64,000 nt of DNA from Oncomelania hupensis (taxonomy: Eukaryota > Mollusca > Gastropoda > Littorinimorpha > Pomatiopsidae), in assembly GCA_036898135.1 (NCBI GenBank), contig CM072512.1, positions 42,317,023-42,381,022 of the forward strand. Reading direction: 5' to 3'. The position numbers and the translations under genes are program-made. The notes beneath the pieces were generated by a model that worked only from the letters and a program-made list of their open reading frames with translations, had not been told where the DNA came from and did no database searches. The first letter of the stretch is position 1. Each line of letters opens with the position of its first letter. This document shows positions 63,966 to 64,000 of this stretch, piece by piece.

Positions 63966-64000
63966 ACATTACATGGTTATTGCTTTAGGTCCAGCGGACT
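63966..64000 (-). mobile_element. 3' end of a TATA-containing retroposon at the window edge
   Basis: ATTGCTTTAGGTCCAGCGGA is preceded by a TACATTACAT-type tail, identical in form to copy D. The rest lies outside the window. Confidence 0.7.

Overview
This window is animal nuclear DNA: AT-rich, with split genes, long introns and many dispersed repeats. The repeat types point to a mollusc, most likely a marine gastropod: tRNA-derived SINEs with (ATT)n tails, single-ORF non-LTR retrotransposons, TA-flanked terminal-inverted-repeat elements and long dinucleotide arrays. That taxonomic call is an inference from repeat style and protein similarity. Nothing suggests bacteria, plasmid or phage.

Layout. 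(1) 1.3-10.0 kb, minus strand: a proline/glycine-rich protein in six short exons, perhaps the N-terminal part of a Sec24C/D-like COPII coat protein, with a 1-base frame problem in its last exon. (2) 10.7-12.8 kb, plus strand: a GT10-family fucosyltransferase of the FUT10/FUT11 type, divergently arranged with gene 1 across a ~700 bp probable bidirectional promoter. (3) 18.0-27.0 kb, minus strand: a complete 11-exon DUS1L (tRNA-dihydrouridine synthase 1-like) gene, about 512 residues. (4) 33.9-63.7 kb, minus strand: the C-terminal 15 exons (about 624 residues) of POLR3A, the largest subunit of RNA polymerase III, running off the right edge. All junctions in genes 2-4 agree in phase. A possible small gene lies on the same strand inside a 10.5 kb POLR3A intron.

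The rest is mostly mobile DNA. An apparently intact LINE with one 1010-codon endonuclease/reverse-transcriptase ORF (47.1-50.2 kb) sits in a POLR3A intron. A second LINE family with a (GGATA)n-like 3' tail is present as several truncated pieces. A ~570 bp retroposon family with a conserved internal TATAAATAG and variable 3' tails occurs six times near full length, plus short 3' pieces, several with visible target-site duplications. There are also tRNA-derived SINEs, four TIR elements of about 0.5-1.7 kb, a probable piggyBac terminus, and a TIR element that carries a MADF-type DNA-binding ORF.

DUS1L modifies tRNA, POLR3A transcribes tRNA and 5S genes, and the fucosyltransferase and Sec24-like genes belong to the secretory pathway. 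They look like ordinary housekeeping neighbours rather than an operon-like system. I found no CRISPR array, no convincing functional tRNA or rRNA gene and no defence system.
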